Shown: one piece after another, positions 22,501 through 34,214 of the stretch
Layout of the letters: every line of letters starts with the position of its first letter
Position numbering within the stretch: position 1 is the stretch's first letter
Source of the DNA: Diphasiastrum complanatum
Lineage: Eukaryota > Streptophyta > Lycopodiopsida > Lycopodiales > Lycopodiaceae
Length of the DNA stretch: 64,000 nucleotides
Assembly: GCA_029204225.1 (NCBI GenBank)
Contig: CM055099.1
Location: forward strand, 47,678,542-47,742,541
Reading direction: 5' to 3'
The notes under the pieces: generated by a model
Database searches by the model: none
The model's input: the letters and a program-made list of their open reading frames with translations, nothing else
Told to the model about the DNA's origin: nothing
Translations under genes and position numbers: made by a program

Positions 22501-23283
22501 GTTTGTGTTTGCAACTTCAATTTCTTCATACAAAACATCCGCTTCAGCGTTGCAGGCATCAAAGAATTCTTATTCGTCAACATTCTCATAACATCCAAAG
22601 TACTGCACTTCGATGTCAGATGCATTGGAAAAAATATTTAAGGCATAAGAAGATTCTTATGAGGTAAAACTGGTGTCAGACAAAGGATTTTCACCTTCAT
22701 TTTGTCACGACTCCAGGTGGTTATTTCTTCTGCTGGCTTACCTCGATTATTGGTCTCACCAGTCTGGAATCTCAACTCTCTGGATTTCCAATGTACACTT
22801 GTGTTTGATTGATAAAGCTAGGGCCATCCAATTAGCACAGAATAAGATGACAAACCGAGTGTTTGATAACAATGAAATTCATTGTGAAAGGCTTGGCTTG
22901 AATGTAAACAGTGACATCCTTCAGTTCTCCAATAGGTTTTCGTCGCGTTGAATCAGCTAACTTTATGTTTCGCTATGTCGGTTGAATGTCAGTCATCCCC
23001 AAAGCATGAGTTGTGTCTTCTATTATTATGTTTACGCTAGAACCAGAATCAATTGGCATGTTTTTGATCAAGCATCCCGCAATGGTAACATCAATTTCAG
23101 GTGCACCGAGATCACCTAAATCATTAGACAAAAAAAACACCAGCATCTGGCAAAGAAACTTTTTTCTTCTTTTTAGGGGCAGAAAGACCTTTCAGTTGCT
23201 TTCTCTAATAAGTATTATTTGTCAAAAGTTGTTCAAAAGTAATGTTCGGATGAAGAGATCCAATATCAGTTCGAGTTTTATCC
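19595..23283 (-). pseudogene. Ty3/Gypsy pol polyprotein remnant
   Basis: In minus-strand order: a short pre-protease segment (HPNITFEQLL, 23250-ish); aspartic protease with PIDSGSSVN near 23050; RT (22273-21878) with WVSPIVVVPKKKTGK and CQDFRKLNA; degraded RT core; RNase H frame 21244-20996 (YYVSRQLSASEKNYSATE); an integrase zinc-finger tail LCDPCQRSGKP and core WEIDFVGLI...TDYATKNVEAE (20555-20184); and an integrase C-terminal region with MRWLGHYKVIEVF ending at 19595. Order and motifs are Ty3/Gypsy. Frameshifts and stops separate all blocks, and gag is missing because coding runs straight into repeat B at 23284. Confidence 0.85.
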
Positions 23284-24112
23284 TGGTTGTCGATAGACAT
23301 TAAAAAGTAACCAGTATTACTTGTGTTTGGGGAATGTGATGTTAATAATTTCAGAACAACAATCTGGCCTCTATCAAATCGAATGAAACGCGTTCTACAT
23401 ATGAGATGCTATCAGAGTAGTACAATAGTGCTACACTCTGGCCGATTAAGATGTCAATAGAGAATCGAGAAGTGTTCGATGTATTCACGACTGTGCAGAA
23501 AATTAATTAATCACGTTCGCGAACTGTTCGTTTCTAGACAGAAGTCCTCAACAACTTACGTCCAATTTAATGGTTAATAAACAAGAATAGTTTTGGAGCA
23601 CGTTAGAAACTTATGTCAATTACAATCAGGAACACAGATCAAAGACTCAATTCTTTAGACAAGGACTGTCATCTAATATGTATTCATACAACTTTATTCA
23701 ATGAATGTGCTAGACTACACCAAAGATAGTCGTTATTTGAGTGCCGAGAAGAAAGTATTCGTGACAGATGAATAAGATGGTTTTAAGACAGTTCTTTAGA
23801 GCATTTTTTACGGATACACAGGAAACGATTGTAAAGCACTAGAGAGTCTGTCTGATCAAAGAGTAATTCATGTAATTAGTTAGAGATTGCTAGTAGACTC
23901 AAGATCACTCACACTCAACAGTGCGGAGAACAGAGATAAGGGAGAATAACTCTCAGCACTCTATTCACTTCTTCAACCTCTTACATATGCATAAACTCTT
24001 CTCTCTCGATGATCGAGACTGAAGTGTGAGATCAATATATGTTCTACGGGGCAAACAAACACACCTCTAAAACAACAGGTGCGTCACTCCTGCGAAAGGG
24101 TCTAGTTAACAA
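23284..24112 (-). mobile_element. LTR-like repeat B (truncated copy of repeat A)
   Basis: Same start (TGGTTGTCGAT) and orientation as repeat A. It is similar throughout up to GGTCTAGTTAACAATT, where a different Copia sequence takes over. It sits against Ty3 pol and could be that element's truncated 5' LTR or an independent insertion. Confidence 0.6.
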
Positions 24113-26620
24113 TTGCAGGATCCTGGGATAGATAAATGGCACTCTAAGAGTCCATCATTATCGTGCATGGTCCTTCTTGTAGTATCCCGATTGCTTCTAG
24201 CATCATTTGTAGCCACATTACCTTGTTCGCCGCCTTTGAAGCTGCGACGTATTCAGCTTCACAAAAAGATTGAGCCACCAAGGTTTGCTTTTTGCATATC
24301 CAGTTGATTACAGCTCTGCATGCTATTGTACATCCTCCAGTTATGGACTTGTTGTCATCTTGGCAGCTCGCCCAGCTTGCATCACTGTAGTGGTGTAGCT
24401 CGAATCCTTTTTTCTTTTGTTTTCAGCTCTATAGGTTAATCCCATGTTCTGGGTACCCTTTAGATACTGTAGGATTCGTTTCACCATTTGCCAATGTGCC
24501 ATGCCAAGATTGGAAGAGAATTGGCTCAAGGCGTAAATAGAGAAAGCTAGATCGGGTCTGGTACAAATTGAAAGGTACATCAGGCTATCGATCAAGTTTT
24601 GGTAGGGTATACCCGCCATCTTCTGTTTTGCCTCTTCTATTTTTGGGCAATCCTGCTTTGTCAGCTTGGCTCCAGCTATCATTGGTGTGGCCTTTTCTTT
24701 GCAGTCCATCATGTGATACTACTTGAGTACCTTTCTAGCGTATTTTGACTGACTCAAGTGCATTTCACCCTTTGTTTGATCTCTTCTAATCTCCAGCCTG
24801 AGGCATTTCATCGCTTCTCCTAGATCTATGATTTCATAGATTTCAAAAATTTGACTTTTTGTATTCTTGATTAGCGGCAAGGAATTTTCTATCATCATGG
24901 AATCATCCATGAAAATACTCAGCATCACAAAATCTTTTCCTACTCTTTTTATGTAGACGTTACAGTTCGGTTGTGTAGGATTGAATTCTAGAGACTTCAG
25001 AAGACTATTAGACTTCTTATACCAAGCTCGTGATGCCTGCTCTAGACCATAGATGCATCTCTGCAACTGACAGACATATTGTTAATTGTCGGGGTCTTCA
25101 AATCTTTCAAGCTGCTTCATGAAGATTTTCTCCTCTAGATCTCCATGGAGAAAGGCTGTTTTCACATGAATCTGGTGAATTTCCAGATTGTGTTGTGTGG
25201 CGTATGCAAGGAGTAGTCGTATGCCTGTCATCTTGACCATCATCGAATATGTGTCAAAATAATCAACACCATATCTCTACATGTAGCCCTTTGCGACAAG
25301 CCTTGCCTTGTAGCGGTCAATGGTGTCATCTGATTTCATCTTTTTCTTGTACACCCACTTGCAGTCGACTATCTTTCTGTCTTCTGGCAGTGGCTCTAGT
25401 GTCCATCCCTCATTTCGCCTCATCGACTCGATCTCCTCTGACATTGCCTGCTTCCAGCATTCTCCGTCTGGACTCTAAATAGCTTCTTGGTATGTTGTTG
25501 GTCCTTCAGTAAAGCTGTAGTACTCGAACTGCGTATCTTTGTTCCATTAAAGATTGTCAGAGTAACAATCTGGAGGTCTTATTTGTCTTGTTGACCTTCT
25601 GGATTTGTTTTGTTGTTGCTCGAATGTTTCTTGTTCGTGGGGTTGATCTTCTACTTCCTGCTGTTCTGGAGTCTGTGTGGCTCTTTATTTTAATTTGATG
25701 TCTGTCCTCGATCTCCCTCTTGAATAGGTAGCAATGTGAAGATCTCAGGGCCTCTTTCTTCTTTTGGTGCAGGGAATGTGGACTCATCGAACTTCACATC
25801 TTTGCTCGAAACAAATTTTTTTGTGGTTGGATCGTAGAGTCTGTACACTTGTGATCTGTTTGAGTACCTGACCATGATCGTTTGTTCTGATTTGTCATCA
25901 AGCTTGCTTCTTTTTTCTTTTGGAATGTGCTTGTATGTTGCACATCCAAACACACGTACGTATGATAGATCAGGTTTTCTACATGTCCACATTTCGTATG
26001 GTGTTTTATTTTCCAGCATTGTCCTTGTTGATCTGTTCAGCAGGTGTACAGCTACAACTATTGCCTCAGCCCGGAATTGACTTGGCAATTGAGCCTATGC
26101 CATCATGCATTTGGCTCCTTTGACTAGCGTTCTGTTTCTTCTTTTTGTGACACCATTGTATTCTGGTGTGTATACAAGAGTGAACTGGTGTTCTATCTTC
26201 TGTTCTTGACATAATTTTAAAATTTTTTTGCTTTTGTATTCACCTCCATTGTCAGATCTGAGGATCTGTATCTTCTTTGAGGTGTGCCATGAACTTCTTG
26301 AAGGAATCAAACACTTCAGATTTCTTCTTTAGGTAGTAGATCATGGTCATTCGGATGTAATCATCTATGAACGTTAGAAAATACAGTGAATCCATCTTCA
26401 TCGGTCAATGGACATCAGAGTGGACGAGCTCAAGAACTTCTTTGGCTCTTCTTCCCTCATGTGTGAATGGATTCCGATGTTGTTTGCCTTTCTAACAAAC
26501 TTCGCAGGACTCAGCCTTGGGATCACAAATAGGTTTGATGCCTATTATGCTCTGGACTCTCATATTGACAAGTGCAAATATCAATTGACAAACCAAAAAA
26601 AAACTAGACACTCTTCTTCA
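24113..26620 (-). pseudogene. Degraded Ty1/Copia pol fragment
   Basis: In minus-strand order: integrase zinc finger remnant (SCEVC...KGKQHRNP, near 26540-26490); core with FLTFIDDYIRM and LRSDNGGEYKSKK (26310-26095); YTPEYNGVTKRRNRTL, where the catalytic Glu of the usual VAER is replaced by Lys; a post-core segment (PYEMWTCRKPDLSYVRVFGC, 26088-25690); RT with CIYGLEQASRAWYKK (25066-24719), where the YVDD position reads IFMDDSM; and RNase H-adjacent SLMYLSICTRPDLAFSIYAL (24712-24341). Multiple stops and frameshifts. No LTR is visible. It truncates repeat B on its left. Confidence 0.85.
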
Positions 26621-27494
26621 TCCATGGCATACCTGAGATTCTATGTTTATTTTCTCGCTAGTTAAAATGAGAGACACAATCTCATTTTCAAATTTGGAAA
26701 AGTTAGTTAATGAGCGTCACAGGTTCTTGAAGTTGGAATTGCATGCATCATAATAGTCTCAGGTTAACTACACATTATTGGTAAGGTTAAGCTAAATTGG
26801 ACCTGAAAGTCCATCGGATTTTCAAAATCCAATGTTTTTTTTTCCTACGTGGCATTTCTTAGGCAGCCCTTTTGATGATTGTAACTCCTCTAATGCTACT
26901 TGTATAGTAGTTGCCAATCAATCACAACGATGGACGTATTTCAATAAAACGATTACTACATGCAAAGTAGTTGCCAAACAATCAAAGCAAAGTCCAAGAA
27001 TGATAGTGAATGGGCCGCGCCCTAGCGCTGAAAATGTTGAGCCATTATGTGCAAGACATCATTGAACATATGCTCATAATCAAAGCTTCCATATTCATGA
27101 AGGAAAAAACATGAAACCTCTTACCAAGTATGGGTTGAATCGTTGCCGATTTACTCGTAGATGGGTGATGTACTTTGAAGCTTATTTTGACAAATAAGAG
27201 AAGAAGATGGAGAAAGAAGGAGAATGGTGGTACTGAGGGAGTATGCCACCCTTATATAGGCTGAGTGGAGACATGTAAACAGAGCAACCATCCTTAGCCA
27301 TAGGATGACATTGGAATGATCTTGGCCATCGAAATTGCCTCAAGTGAAAGTTGGGGGTTTCTTTTTTTAAAAAGGAGGGTACCCGTATTAGGTACAAAAC
27401 TTAACAAGACTAGATGCCCAACATTGCTTGTATTCAAAATGTCGTAACTGTAGTTAGATACCATCTATGAGAGAGCTACAAAATTTCACTTAGT
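26621..27494. other. Gene-free stretch
   Basis: I see no supported gene. A short duplicated phrase, GTAGTTGCCAA, occurs at about 26908 and 26967. Confidence 0.4.
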
Positions 27495-29114
27495 TTCTTT
27501 TGATAAAGCAAGACTGGAACTTTTGAAGCCTTCATTCATAATTGAACAAGGTAAATTATAGCTGAAATGTAAAATACAATGCTGAAAAAGTACCATAAAG
27601 CATAACCACTTTCAAGACCTCCAAATATACCTAACACCATCACACAACACAAAATCGCATGAGTTAGTACAATGGAAAAGACATGTGTCATAGCTGAGCA
27701 TCAGTTGTTATCCATGTTAAAAAGAAATTATTCTACTTAAGAGCTTGAACAACAGTTTAAAATCATAGTCCTGTCTACCCAAGCAATATAAACTTTTTTA
27801 GCAATAGGCCAAGCCCTAATATTACCGTATCAGGGCGAGTGCCATGCTGATCAGTTTACGAGCAATTGGTCCATACCAATTAGTATTTAGTTTCAAACGG
27901 AATATGAATAGTTTTAATAGATTTTATTCTATTTAGCTAAAAGACTTGGTGTGGACACTGGTGTTAGGGCAAATCCATGCCATTCTAGCCCGAGTGAGCC
28001 TTGCAGAGCAAGGTATGTCATGCACTATTGTCCATACTTCTGAGGATATCCATGCTTTCTAGTCATATCTCACCAAAAGTCTAATGCGGTATTTATTCGG
28101 GCAGGGTTAAGTATAGCCATGGTTGATTATATGATTGGTTTTGAGCAAATTCATGCTATACAGAACTCATCTATCAACCATGGTATAGAAACATTGCTTC
28201 AAATCATAGGTATGGTTTATTGTTAATGAGGAATCTCCCATGTTTTTGCAAGGTATTAGGGATGATCCGTGCCATTCTAACCCTTAAGTAAAAACTTCGT
28301 ATCTTATGCATATCCATGTTGTCTAAGAATCTTACCTTGGAGTCCCTAATATTAGGTCTTGGGCAGGAATTCTTCAAGATTAGTTGAGCTAGTTTGTAAA
28401 TAGGATTAGATGTTATCTCTTTTACTTATGTCGTTTTCTAATTGCAATCAAGAGATATAGATATTAAAGTGTAAGGGAAAAACTCATCCCATGATTGTTC
28501 ATGGTGCGTAGGATTTGTGTAAAGTCTGGAAGCCATAACAAGAAATCATACCTAGATGTTTGTAGACGTGGCTTCTTGAGAGGATGTCATTGTTGTTTCC
28601 ATGAAAAGTTTGTTTGTCTTTAGACCATAACAACAGAAAAATAGTCTTCATCCCATAGTTACATTTAAGAAATAGGTAAAAAAAAACAATGTACAAAAGT
28701 GTTCCAACTTGCTTGCTTTATGGAGTTCTAAAAGGTGACATACCTTTTTTAGAGGCTAGGTGACGCTTGGTTCGAGTTTGAACCAAAACATAAGAGGTAA
28801 AAGGCCGTAGTAATACAAAGATGCTACATTATCACAAAGCATTGATTATAGTTTAGCATCGAAGGCCGAGACTCTTTTATATGTAACCCAAAAGCTTGAA
28901 AAGACATCTAAGAGTATCCTTTGAGCATTCTTATAAGTAAACTCTTATGACTATCAATGATGGACCAAAAAGCCACCTATTATCCATCGCTGGACAACAG
29001 GAAGTATGTATTGAAGATGTCTCAATCAAAAGTGATTAGTAAGGCCTTCTATCCATCGTTGGACAAGAAGTCTGTAAACCACATGAAATACAAAAAACAA
29101 GTTTATAAATGTAC
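27495..29114. repeat. Segmental duplication, copy 1
   Basis: This segment is collinear with 32047-33560. Shared anchors include ACCATAAAGCATAACCACTT, the TGTTAGGGCAAATCCATGCC block, GTGTAAGGGAAAAACTCATC, TGTTTGTAGACGTGGCTTCT and AAACAAGTTTATAAATGTAC. Scattered substitutions and indels show that it is not recent. I find no gene in it. Copia C2 interrupts it at 29115. Confidence 0.8.
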
Positions 29115-29119
29115 ATACT

Positions 29120-29825
29120 TGTGAAGAATTGCCAAAAATTGCCAAATCTAGCTTGATCAAAAACCATGTAGAACTTTGTAAATATTGTGTATAATTGGGT
29201 TCCACACATGGAAGGCCAAGATGCCACATGGAAACCCACTCCTAATGTAGGTTAGATCAAGTCAAGAGAGTTGGTCATGTCTATTTGGTGGTCATCCCTA
29301 CTTTATAGGACCTACACCTAAATTTAAGGTGAAAATTTGACCAACTAGCTACCTAGCAGGCATAACTCTAGGATCTAGCCTAGGATTTCATTTTAGGGAA
29401 AGAAGAGTGAGTTAACTTCCTTATTACATGCTGGAAATCCACTTAACTTCAAGAAGGAAGTCGAATTTGCTATGTATTCCAAGCTCCCATAGTGAGAAGA
29501 TAGAAATATTTTTGGAGCTCATTGGCAATCTCAAGCTAGTTTACTATGTACATTGAGTTTTTGTGATCTAAATGAAACCAAATCAATTTCTACTTGTTTC
29601 TCAAGTTGAAGGCCATACTAAAGCTTGTAGTACACACATGCAGTGGGCTTGGATTTCAATGTTGATCAATGATTTTTTATTGTTAATGCTTGTTGTTTGT
29701 CATATTGCCAATCTAGATCAACTTTTTTGTGTCTAGTTTTTTGATAGATTGTTAAGCAAGCATCCAATCACTCTTGTGGATCTTTTGTAGATCCATATAT
29801 GGTCCTAAAGTACAGTACTTTCACA
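29120..29825 (+). repeat. Copia C2 5' LTR
   Basis: 706 bp, TG...CA ends, iMet primer-binding site directly after it. Same family as the C1 LTRs, in opposite orientation to them. Confidence 0.9.
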
Positions 29826-30617
29826 TGGTATCAGAGCCAAGTACAAGAGCATAAGCCATTGATCTAATGCAAATCCATTTTTAGCAAGTTTTGGTGCTAA
29901 AAACTAGTATTGAGAGGGCAAGCTAGAATCTTGATTTTGGTGAGGAGATTTGATCCCAAACTTGGTAGGGGTCCAAATCCGTACTGTCCACATGTGTGGG
30001 AACCTATGAATGTGCATTTAATGTATGGTATTTATTTCATCCAAAGAAATTCAATTTGTGAGCTTTTGATGTAATTTTTGGAGAAAATCTTAGGATAAGC
30101 TACCAAGATTGAGTGTCATTGATTATATTTGACTTAGGGTCATGAGATCTAATTAATCTAGGCTGAAATCAGGTCCTCTAAACTTTTCTTACAGGTCTTG
30201 AAAGTACATCAAAACGTGTGATGGAGATTTACTCATGTTGTCCAAACTTGGCAAGATTTGATTGTAAGTAGATTTCACATCATCTTATCTTCATTCCAAC
30301 TTTGTGAGGGAGTGCTAGAACTAAGATTATAAGTCCATTTGTTGGATTAGAAATCTAATTTGAGTGAAACACTACAAGAGAGAGACCTTAGTAAGTTTCT
30401 AGAGACAATCAAATCCATTTCTTGGCAAGATTTGTTTGAAAGTAGTTTTCACTTCATCTTATCTTCATTTTAGCTTTGTGAGGGAGTGATAGAACTATGA
30501 TTATAAGTCCATTTGATGGATTAGAAATCAAATTTGAGTGAAACACTACAAGTGTGAGAACTTTGTGAGTTTCAAGTCAATCAAATCTATTTCTTGTTTG
30601 TAGAAGCCACTAGTAAG

Positions 30618-31151
30618 ATGGGATTTGCTGGAGCATACTTTCTAGAAGCTAGTGAGAGATTGAATTCTACAAATTATGCTATTTGGAAGGTTAGGATGGA
30701 GTCACTCTTGGTGCTCCAAGACCTTTATGAGTTCTTGATTGAAGATGCAGATGAACCTCTAGGTGCACAAGAGTTAGCTAGATACAAGAAGAGATCTAGG
30801 CTTGCACTTCATTGTGTGAAGATGAATGTGAGAAATGATTTGTTGAGAGAAGTATCAGCATGTACTAATGCTAAAGAAGCTTGGGAGTCTTTAAAATCAA
30901 TTTGTGAGTTTAGTAAACACTTCAAGAGTACTCATGTTAGAAATCAAATTTTGCAAAGCAGTAAGGAGAGTGCACAGGATTATGTACTCAAAATGTTTAG
31001 TTTTGAAGTGTGCTACATGTATATAGACACATTTATGGAACATCTTGTAAGGGATCCTCTAAAATATGGTGAAAGATCCTTTGTGGACATCATTCTCTAT
31101 TGGAGTCTCAAAAGTTCCTTGTTTGTAGCTGGATTTTTTAGACACTTCTAA
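30618..31151 (+). pseudogene. Copia C2 truncated gag
   Basis: ATG 30618 opens MGFAGAYFLEASERLNSTNY and continues through the YAIWKVRMESLLVLQ block and LREVSACTNAKEAWES. After DYVLK (near 30990) the sequence jumps to C1-like 3' UTR read in frame by chance, ending at 31149. Zinc knuckle, protease and everything downstream are missing, so no particle function is expected. Confidence 0.7.
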
Positions 31152-31177
31152 AAGCTTTCATTCATCTATCAAGACCA

Positions 31178-31834
31178 TGTAGTATAATGTAAATTTTGTA
31201 CATAAGTGGATTCCACACATGTGAGGCCAAGATGCCACATGGCAACCCACTCCTAATGTAGGTTAGGTCAAGTCAAGAGAGCTGGTCATGTCTTTTTGGT
31301 GGTCATCCCTACTTTATAGGACCTACACCTAAGTTTAAGGTGAAAATTTGACCAACTAGCTATCTACCAAGCATAACTCTAGGATCTAGGCTAGGATTTC
31401 AGTTTATGGCAAGAAGAGTGAGTTAACCTCCTTATTACATGCTGGAAATCCACCTAAATTCAAGAAGGAAGTTGAATTTGCTATGTATTTCAAGATCCCA
31501 TAGTGAGAAGATAGAAAATTTTTGGAGCTCATTGGCAATCTCAAGCTAATTCACTATGTACATTGAGTTTTTGTGATCCAAATGAAATCAGATCAATTTC
31601 TAGTTGTTTCTCAGGTTGAAGGCCGTAATGAAGCCTGTAGTACACACATGCAGTGGGCTCGGATTTCAATGTTGATCAATGCTCTTTTATTGTTAATGCT
31701 TGTTGTTTGTCAAATTGCCAATCTAGATCAACTTTTTTGTGTCTAGTTTTTGATGGATTGTTAAGCAAGCATCCAATCACTCTTGTGGATCTTTTGTAGA
31801 TCCATTTATGGTCCTAAAGTACAGTACTTTCACA
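31178..31834 (+). repeat. Copia C2 3' LTR, 5'-truncated
   Basis: It begins abruptly at ACCATGTAG, a position about 50 bp inside the LTR. The left neighbour is 3' UTR ending CATCTATCAAG. A deletion has therefore removed the polypurine tract and the LTR start after insertion, or the element retrotransposed in aberrant form. Confidence 0.8.
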
Positions 31835-31839
31835 ATACT

Positions 31840-32046
31840 ATCCATCACTGGGGATAGTAGGGGTGTGCTTATAAGTAGCCCTATCATTGTTAATGATAAA
31901 ATTATGCATCGTAATGGCCTTTTTCATACAACAAATAATTGTCTGTATAAAATGATTAGGTGGAGGAAGGGGCTCCCCATAATGCAAAGAGGCAACATCT
32001 AGAAACCATCTTATGGAAAAACATGAAAACAAATCTTTGTTAGCTT
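31840..32046 (-). pseudogene. Fragment related to the ORF at 46097-46780
   Basis: The minus strand encodes HFIQTIICCMKKAITMHNF and NNDRA. This matches [16 protein letters not shown] and NTDRE of the larger ORF at about 46780-46700, at both DNA and protein level. It joins the two copies of the segmental duplication. Confidence 0.55.
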
Positions 32047-33560
32047 ATGAATCAGATAAAAGGTAGACTGAAATCTTTTGAAGCCTTTATTCATAATCCA
32101 ACAAGGTAAAATATAGCTGAACAGTAAAATATAGTACTGCAAAGCACCATAAAGCATAACCACTTTCAAGACATCGAGTTGATACTTGCCATCCCACAAT
32201 ACAAAACTGTACGAGTTAGTACATTGGGGAAGGCAAGTGTCATAGCTAAGTGTCAAAAAGAAGTTATACTACTTAATACTACTTAACAGCTTGTATAGCA
32301 TTTTCAAATCATAATATTGTCTTCCCAAGCAATAGAAAGTTTTTTAGCGGTAGGCCAGGCCCTAATATTATTGTATCAGGGCGAGTGCCATGCTGATCAG
32401 TTTACCATATCAAGGTGAGTGCCATGTTGATCAATTTATGGGCAATTGGTCCATATCAATTAGTATTTATTTTTAAATGGAGTATGAATTAACCATTTTC
32501 ATTCTATTTAGCTAGTGACTTGGTGTGGACACGTGTAATGGTGTTAGGGCAAATCCATGCCATTCTAACTCAACTGAGCCTTGCAGAGCAAGGTATGTCA
32601 CTCACTATTGTCCACACTTCTGAGCATATCCATGCTTTTTAGTCGTATCTCACCAAAAGTCTAATGTGGCACTTATTTGAGCAAAGTTAAGTATTGCCAT
32701 GGTTGAAATCCATGCTATACAGAACTCGCCTATCAACCATGATATAGGGACATTGCTTTGGATAGGCATGGTTTATTGTTAATGGGGTCTCCAATGTTTT
32801 TACAAGGTATTAGGACAGATCCATGCCATTCTAATCCTTAAGTAAAAACTTCATATCTTATGCATATCCATGTTGTCTAAGAAACTTATCTTGGTTTTAC
32901 TTATGTAATTTTCTAAGCGCAGTGAAGAAAATAGATATTAAAGTGTAAGGGAAAAACTCATCCCATGATTATTCATGGTGCATAGGGTTTGTGTAAAGCC
33001 TGAAAACCATAACAAGAAATCATACATGGATGTTTGTAGACGTGGCTTCTTGAGAGGATGTCATTGTTGTTTCCACAAAAAGTTTGTTTCCTATAGATCA
33101 TAACAACAAAAAAATAGTCTTTATCCCATAGTTACGCTTAAGAAATAGGTAAAAAATGCCTAAACAATGTACAAAAAGTGTTCCAATCTGCTTGCTTTAT
33201 AGAGTTCTGATACCTTTGCTAGGTGATGGTTGGTTCAAGTTTGAACCAGAACGTAAGTGGTAAAAGGCCGTAGTAACAAAAAGATGCTACATTATCACAA
33301 AGCATCGGTTATAATTTAGTATCGAAGGTTGAGACTCTTCTATAATGTAGAGTATCCTTTGGGCATTTTTATGAGTACTCTTATGACTATCAATGATGAA
33401 CCAAAAAGCGACCTACTGCTGTCCATCACTGGACAACATGAAGTATGTATTGAAGATGTTTCAATCAAAAGTGATTAGTAAGGCCTTCTATCCATCGTTG
33501 GTGGACAGGAAGTCTATAAACCACATGAAATACAAAAAACAAGTTTATAAATGTACATGT
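32047..33560. repeat. Segmental duplication, copy 2 (empty site for Copia C2)
   Basis: Collinear with 27495-29114. It has an extra ~34-bp tandem duplication at about 32373-32437 (GAGTGCCATG...GATCA twice) that copy 1 lacks. Around 33545-33575 the sequence runs through the position where copy 1 carries Copia C2, so it serves as a paralogous empty site. Confidence 0.75.
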
Positions 33561-34063
33561 TGTGTCAATCACTGGAGAAGGTCTATCAATCGCATGCTAC
33601 ATACTTTATGAGTTAGATTAATATGTGATCGTTGATGTGATCGCTGAAGAGGCAGCTAGTGGTTCATCACTACAACAAGAGTTAAAAAACATTCTTTGAA
33701 GAGATGCCAAAGATGGTTGTAGGTCCATTGTTTCCCATAGAAGGATCGGTTTTTTTTTGGAAGAAAACTTGGCATGTCCATCACTGGATCAAACACAAAG
33801 TTCCTCCTACAATGTACTTTGTATGATGAGTTAGATCTAGCCATACCTAAAAACAAGCACAAAAGTATAACAGTGAGTGCTAAAAGCATGAAAAAAGAAT
33901 GCTAGCATTGCAAAGTAGTGAAATGAAAAGATCTTATCATATGAAAGCTTCCGTCGAATGGAGAACTGGTAGGGTGCACTTCTTGTAGGTGAGAGACGGA
34001 AGAACTCTTCAAGGTGTTGTTTGGAACAACCATCAAAACTGTAGGATTTATAGTGTCATGTGG
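33561..34063. other. Gene-free stretch
   Basis: No supported feature; only short incidental frames. Confidence 0.35.
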
Positions 34064-34214
34064 TGTGAAGGATTTCAGATCATTTAAGATCCAATCCATG
34101 TCCCTAATCTTTGGTTACAATAAGGAGCAAACCAACAATCCTACCAATGTAGAAAAATCAGACAATTCACCAAAATGTGACTAAACTAGACTAAACTAGT
34201 TGAAATCTCTCACA
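34064..34214 (-). repeat. Internally deleted Copia LTR (family E)
   Basis: Its outer parts match both ends of the LTR at 57857-58498 in reverse orientation (TGTGAAGGATTTCAGATC... and ...GAAATCTCTCACA). About 490 bp between them are missing. Confidence 0.75.

Larger units (their letters stand above)
29120..31834 (+). mobile_element. Copia C2: short non-autonomous Copia element with exact 5-bp TSD
   Basis: The 5' LTR is 29120-29825 (TGTGAAG...TTCACA), followed by TGGTATCAGAGCC. The second LTR ends TTCACA at 31834 but has lost its first ~50 bp and the polypurine tract. Flanks 29115-29119 and 31835-31839 are both ATACT, an exact target-site duplication. LTR and gag sequence place it in the C1 family. 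The interior is only 1.35 kb and holds a truncated gag. Confidence 0.9.
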
